This document shows positions 4,447-7,224 of a DNA stretch of 7,224 bases, piece after piece; positions within the stretch are counted from its first letter, which is position 1, and each line of letters starts with the position of its first letter. The stretch is taken from contig QGUP01000098.1 in NCBI GenBank assembly GCA_003242505.1, forward strand, positions 1 to 7,224, given 5' to 3'. A program made the translations under genes and the position numbers. The notes below the pieces were generated by a model, which saw nothing but the letters and a program-made list of their open reading frames with translations, did no database searches and had not been told where the DNA came from. The stretch comes from Bacillota bacterium. Lineage in GTDB: Bacteria > Bacillota > Sulfobacillia > Symbiobacteriales > ZC4RG38.

Positions 4447-5850
4447 ATGACCGATGTGACAGCGGTGATCCTCGCCGCTGGCCACGGGACCCGGATGAAG
4501 TCGAAGCTCGTGAAGGTGCTGCACCCGGTGGGCGGCAAGCCCATGGTCGGCCACGTGGTGGAGAACTGCCGCCAGGCGGGCGTCAGGCGGATCGTGGTGG
4601 TTGTGGGGGTGCAGCAGGAGCGGGTCCGGGCCTACCTGGGCGACGCGGTGGAGTACGCCGTGCAGGATCCGCAGCTGGGCACCGCTCATGCGGTGATGCA
4701 GGCCGAGCCGCTCCTCCGGTCCGCGGCGGGAGACCTGCTGGTGATCAACGGGGATACCCCGCTCCTGCGGCCGGAGACCATCCGCAAGTTTGTCGAGGCC
4801 CACCGGGAGAGCGGCGCCCACGCCTCCCTGCTGACGGCGGTGGCCGAGGACCCGGGGATGATGGGCCGGATCCTCCGGGACGAGGCCGGGCGGTTCCTGC
4901 GGGTGGTGGAGTACAAGGACGCCACCCCGGAACAGCGGCAGATCCGGGAGGTCAATGGCGGCGTCTACTGTTTCCGGCTCGACCGTTTTTGGGAATACCT
5001 TCACAAGGTCGATAACAACAACGCCCAGAAGGAATACTACCTGCCCGACGTCTTCGACCGGATGCAGGCCGACGGGCTGCCGGTGCAGGCGGTGCCGGTG
5101 GCCACTCCGGAAGACGTGCTGGCGCCCAACGACCGGAAGGAACTGGCCCGGGCCGAGGCCATCCTCCGGCAGCGGATTCTGGACCGGCTGATGGCCGAAG
5201 GGGTGACCATCGTGGATCCGGCCACCACCTGGGTCAGCGCCGAGGCCCGGGTGGAACGGGACACGGTCATCTACCCCTTTACCTTTATCGAGGGCCGGAC
5301 GATCATCGGCGAGGGCTGTCACATCGGCCCCGGGACCCGGATCGTCGACTGCGAGGTCGGTCCGGAGACCCGCATCGAGATGTCCGTGGTGGAAGAGAGC
5401 CGGATCGGACCCCGGGTCCGGATCGGCCCCTTCGCCCATGTCCGCCCCGGCTGCGAACTCGGCCCCGGGGTGGAGCTGGGGAACTTCGCGGAGATCAAGA
5501 AGACCCGGCTGGGCGCCGGGGTCAAGATGCACCATCACGGCTACCTGGGCGACAGCGAGGTCGGCGAAGGGGTCAACATCGGCGCGGGCGTGATCACCTC
5601 CAACTACGACGGCTACAACAAGCACCGGACCATCATCGGCCCCGGCGCTTTCATCGGCACCAACGTGAACCTGGTAGCCCCCGTCACCATCGGCAAGGAC
5701 AGCTACGTGGCGGCAGGTTCGACCATCAACCGGGATGTGCCCGAGAATGCGCTGGCCATCGCCCGGGCCCGGCAGGAGAACAAGCCGGGCTACGCTGAGA
5801 TCCTTCGGGCCCGGGCCCGGGCTCGGAAAGAACAGGGGCAGCAAGGCTAG
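4447..5850 (+). CDS. glmU: Bifunctional GlmU (GlcNAc-1-P uridyltransferase / GlcN-1-P acetyltransferase)
   Basis: GlmU acetylates glucosamine-1-phosphate with acetyl-CoA and couples the product to UTP, giving UDP-GlcNAc for peptidoglycan and other wall polymers. The 467 residues are slightly longer than usual because of an Arg-rich tail (RARARARK at 454-461). The N-terminal uridyltransferase domain has LAAGHGTRMKS at 9-19 with the nucleotide-binding Lys K23, QLGTAHA at 76-82, NGDTPLL at 101-107 (metal-binding D103), NGG at 170-172 and YYLPD at 197-201. From about 252 hexapeptide repeats form the left-handed beta-helix with GVNIGAG at 375-381 and SNYDG at 385-389. The catalytic His corresponds to H363 in KMHHHGYLGD, where most homologues have NHL(S/T)Y. 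The residue before K23 is Val instead of the usual Pro. ATG 4447 has GGAGG (4435-4439) 7 bases upstream. Prs follows 11 bases after the stop, its ribosome binding site touching the TAG, so the two are co-transcribed. Confidence 0.97.
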   Translation: MTDVTAVILAAGHGTRMKSKLVKVLHPVGGKPMVGHVVENCRQAGVRRIVVVVGVQQERVRAYLGDAVEYAVQDPQLGTAHAVMQAEPLLRSAAGDLLVINGDTPLLRPETIRKFVEAHRESGAHASLLTAVAEDPGMMGRILRDEAGRFLRVVEYKDATPEQRQIREVNGGVYCFRLDRFWEYLHKVDNNNAQKEYYLPDVFDRMQADGLPVQAVPVATPEDVLAPNDRKELARAEAILRQRILDRLMAEGVTIVDPATTWVSAEARVERDTVIYPFTFIEGRTIIGEGCHIGPGTRIVDCEVGPETRIEMSVVEESRIGPRVRIGPFAHVRPGCELGPGVELGNFAEIKKTRLGAGVKMHHHGYLGDSEVGEGVNIGAGVITSNYDGYNKHRTIIGPGAFIGTNVNLVAPVTIGKDSYVAAGSTINRDVPENALAIARARQENKPGYAEILRARARARKEQGQQG

Positions 5851-5861
5851 GAGGTCTGGCT

Positions 5862-6812
5862 GTGGTGGGTTACCAGGATCGGCGGCTGAAGATCTTTGCA
5901 GGCAACGCGAACCGGCCCTTGGCCGAGGAGATCGCCCGGCACCTGGGCATCGAACTGGGGGCCATGGAGGTTGGCCGGTTCTCCAACGGCGAGATCAAGG
6001 TGATGATCGGCGAGAGCGTCCGGGGCGCGGACTGCTTTGTCATCCAGCCCACCTGCCACCCCGTCAACGAGAACCTGATGGAACTGCTGATCATCCTCGA
6101 TGCCCTGCGGCGGGCCTCGGCCAGGCGGATCACCGCCGTGATCCCCCACTACGGCTATGCCCGGCAGGACCGGAAGGCCCGGGGGCGGGAGCCGATTTCC
6201 GCCAAACTCGTGGCCAACCTGATCGTCACCGCAGGGGCCCGGCGGGTGCTCACGATGGACCTCCACGCCGATGCGATTCAGGGCTTCTTTGACATTCCCG
6301 TCGACCACCTGAAGGCGGTGCCCCTGATCGCGGAGTACTTCCGGAAGAAGGACCTGGTCAACCCGGTGGTGGTCTCCCCGGACACCGGCGGCGTCCCCCG
6401 GGCCCGGGAACTGGCCTCCCGGCTGGGGGTGGGGCTCGCCATCATCGACAAGCGCCGGCCGGAACCCAACCAGGCCGAGGTGATGAACGTCATCGGCGAC
6501 GTGGCTGGCCGCTCCTGCATCATGATCGACGACATCATCGACACCGCGGGGACCATCGTCCTCGGGGCCCAGGCCCTTCTCGAGCGGGGGGCCCGGGAGG
6601 TCTACGCCGCCGCCACCCACCCGGTCTTCTCCGGCCCGGCCTACGAGCGACTGGCCAACTCGCCCTTCAAGGAAGTGGTGGTGACCAACACCATTCCCAC
6701 GGATCCGACCCGCCTCGGGGACCGGCTCAAGGTGCTCTCCGTCGCCCCCCTCCTGGGCGAGGCCATCATCCGCATCCACGAAGACCTCTCCGTGAGCAAG
6801 ATGTTCGACTGA
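5862..6812 (+). CDS. prs: Ribose-phosphate pyrophosphokinase (PRPP synthetase)
   Basis: Prs transfers pyrophosphate from ATP to ribose-5-phosphate, making PRPP for purines, pyrimidines, NAD, histidine and tryptophan. The 316-residue length is standard. Visible motifs are RFSNGEIKV at 39-47, PVNENLMELLIILDAL at 67-82, HYGYARQDRK at 96-105, DLHADAIQGFF at 133-143 with the conserved active-site His H135, SPDTGGVPRAR at 172-182, KRRPEP at 197-202 for the catalytic flexible loop, and the PRPP loop DDIIDTAGT at 223-231. All indicate an active class I enzyme. Two GTG codons stand in tandem (5862 and 5865); AGGAGGT (5849-5855) is 6 and 9 bases upstream, so either could be used. It is translated right after glmU. 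Its product is the effector of PurR, encoded upstream in the window. The gene ends before a hairpin-rich non-coding stretch. Confidence 0.97.
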   Translation: MVGYQDRRLKIFAGNANRPLAEEIARHLGIELGAMEVGRFSNGEIKVMIGESVRGADCFVIQPTCHPVNENLMELLIILDALRRASARRITAVIPHYGYARQDRKARGREPISAKLVANLIVTAGARRVLTMDLHADAIQGFFDIPVDHLKAVPLIAEYFRKKDLVNPVVVSPDTGGVPRARELASRLGVGLAIIDKRRPEPNQAEVMNVIGDVAGRSCIMIDDIIDTAGTIVLGAQALLERGAREVYAAATHPVFSGPAYERLANSPFKEVVVTNTIPTDPTRLGDRLKVLSVAPLLGEAIIRIHEDLSVSKMFD

Positions 6813-6814
6813 GC

Positions 6815-6831
6815 CCTTCCCACCGGGAAGG
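6815..6831 (+). other. Hairpin immediately after the prs stop
   Basis: CCTTCCC (6815-6821) pairs perfectly with GGGAAGG (6825-6831) around the 3-base loop ACC. No T run follows, so it is more likely a 3'-end stabilising hairpin or part of a larger structure than a terminator by itself. Confidence 0.4.
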
Positions 6832-6897
6832 CACCGGCGACCAGAACTCCGGCTCGGGGCGTTCGAGGCAGTAGGTGGCCGGGTTCCGGCCGCTGCA

Positions 6898-6943
6898 CCG
6901 GGTCCGGCCACCGGGGGTCCGGCGGCCGGGCCCGGCTCTTTCT
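6898..6943 (+). terminator. Terminator of glmU-prs
   Basis: CCGGGTCCGGCC (6898-6909) pairs with GGCCGGGCCCGG (6924-6935), 12 pairs including one G-U, around a 14-base loop, followed by CTCTTTCT. An overlapping stem, GGTGGCCGG (6874-6882) with CCGGCCACC (6904-6912), is perfect over 9 pairs and excludes it. This is the only terminator-like signal before the next gene. Confidence 0.5.
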
Positions 6944-6985
6944 AACCGGCATTGCTCTCGATTCACAGCGGCGTGAGTTTACGAC

Positions 6986-7031
6986 TTGTTTACAATTTGG
7001 TCAAGCTCCGTTGCCCTCAGGGTTGTATCAT
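6986..7031 (+). promoter_or_regulatory. Candidate promoter region of the last gene
   Basis: This short AT-richer stretch holds two -10-like hexamers, TACAAT (6991-6996) and TATCAT (7026-7031), each 5 of 6 to consensus, but neither has a well-spaced -35. A start after the second would leave about 17 bases before the ATG at 7055. A promoter is expected because a terminator precedes this region, but which element is used is open. Confidence 0.3.
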
Positions 7032-7054
7032 GGGAAGAGCAGGGGGTGTGAGGG

Positions 7055-7224
7055 ATGGAGGAGATGGATCGGGAGAAGGACCTGCAGCCAGGTCACCATG
7101 CCGACCCGAAGGGCGCTGGGGCCCCCGGGGGCGGCGAGGCGGGCGCGGATGCCGTCCCGGCGGGGGATGCCCAGGCGGTGGCGAGCCCGATCGGCGACTT
7201 CCCGGCGGATCCGGCCCACCAGGT
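7055..7224 (+). CDS. Start of a gene of unknown function (partial, runs off the window)
   Basis: ATG 7055 is preceded by GGGGG (7042-7046) at 8 bases and opens a frame with no stop to the window end, 56 complete codons. Third positions are strongly G or C, as in the neighbouring genes. The visible N-terminus (MEEMDREKDLQPGHH, then a Gly/Ala/Asp/Pro-rich run) is low in complexity, acidic and probably disordered, with no signal peptide or membrane segment so far. B. subtilis has ctc (an L25-family protein) after prs, but this start does not look like L25, and I cannot assign a family. The +1 frame is also open, so the reading frame rests on the ribosome binding site and codon pattern. Confidence 0.5.
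   Translation, partial: MEEMDREKDLQPGHHADPKGAGAPGGGEAGADAVPAGDAQAVASPIGDFPADPAHQ

Noticed and set aside
3538..5844. Very long open frame on the minus strand opposite the TPM gene and glmU; similar ones opposite ilvA (1687-3384), the first genes (119-1360) and prs (5847-6911)
   Set aside because: The sense frames have well-recognised proteins with strong ribosome binding sites. In GC-rich genes with G/C at third positions, antisense stops are rare, and the antisense products are Gly/Asp/Pro/His-rich without recognisable domains.
6925..6936. 12-base perfect palindrome GCCGGGCCCGGC
   Set aside because: It is more simply explained as the 3' arm of the terminator stem 6898-6935; as a separate operator it would be expected by chance in such GC-rich DNA.
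1..7224. Mobile elements, CRISPR arrays, tRNA/rRNA genes, defence or biosynthetic clusters
   Set aside because: No transposase or integrase genes, spaced repeats, RNA gene signatures or accessory clusters were seen; all genes run in one direction with similar base composition, as in a core chromosomal region.

Overview
The window is about 7.2 kb of very GC-rich, almost fully coding DNA with every gene on the + strand. Gene content (purR, spoVG, glmU, prs), the spoVG promoter and strong AGGAGG-type ribosome binding sites point to an endospore-forming Firmicute. The high GC content suggests a deep-branching, possibly thermophilic lineage such as Symbiobacterium, Thermaerobacter, Limnochordia or Moorella relatives; the exact taxon is inference. 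The block corresponds to the B. subtilis ispE-purR-yabJ(ridA)-spoVG-glmU-prs-ctc-pth segment.

Layout: (1) 1-157 is a leader holding a possible tail of an upstream gene, two Spo0A-box-like sites, a sigma-H-like promoter and a short direct repeat. (2) 158-3057 appears to be one transcription unit: a MobA-like nucleotidyltransferase, the purine regulator PurR, and threonine ammonia-lyase IlvA. (3) spoVG (3142-3414) has a near-consensus sigma-H promoter at 3077-3105 and is followed by a strong GC hairpin with an alternative fold. (4) 3568-4368 encodes a secreted, membrane-anchored TPM-domain protein with its own sigma-A-like promoter and a terminator overlapping its last codons. (5) glmU (4447-5850) and prs (5862-6812) are co-transcribed from an extended -10 promoter. 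(6) 6813-7054 is non-coding with hairpins and a terminator. (7) A gene of unknown function starts at 7055 and runs off the window.

Functional logic: Prs makes PRPP, the ligand of PurR, and GlmU makes UDP-GlcNAc for the wall. SpoVG is an early-sporulation and nucleic-acid-binding regulator. The main departures from the standard arrangement are ilvA in the slot where B. subtilis has ridA (yabJ), whose product detoxifies the enamines IlvA releases; a nucleotidyltransferase before purR with a degenerate nucleotide-binding signature; and a TPM membrane protein between spoVG and glmU. I see no mobile element, CRISPR array, RNA gene or clear new multi-gene system. The novelty is in the gene context and the regulatory layer.
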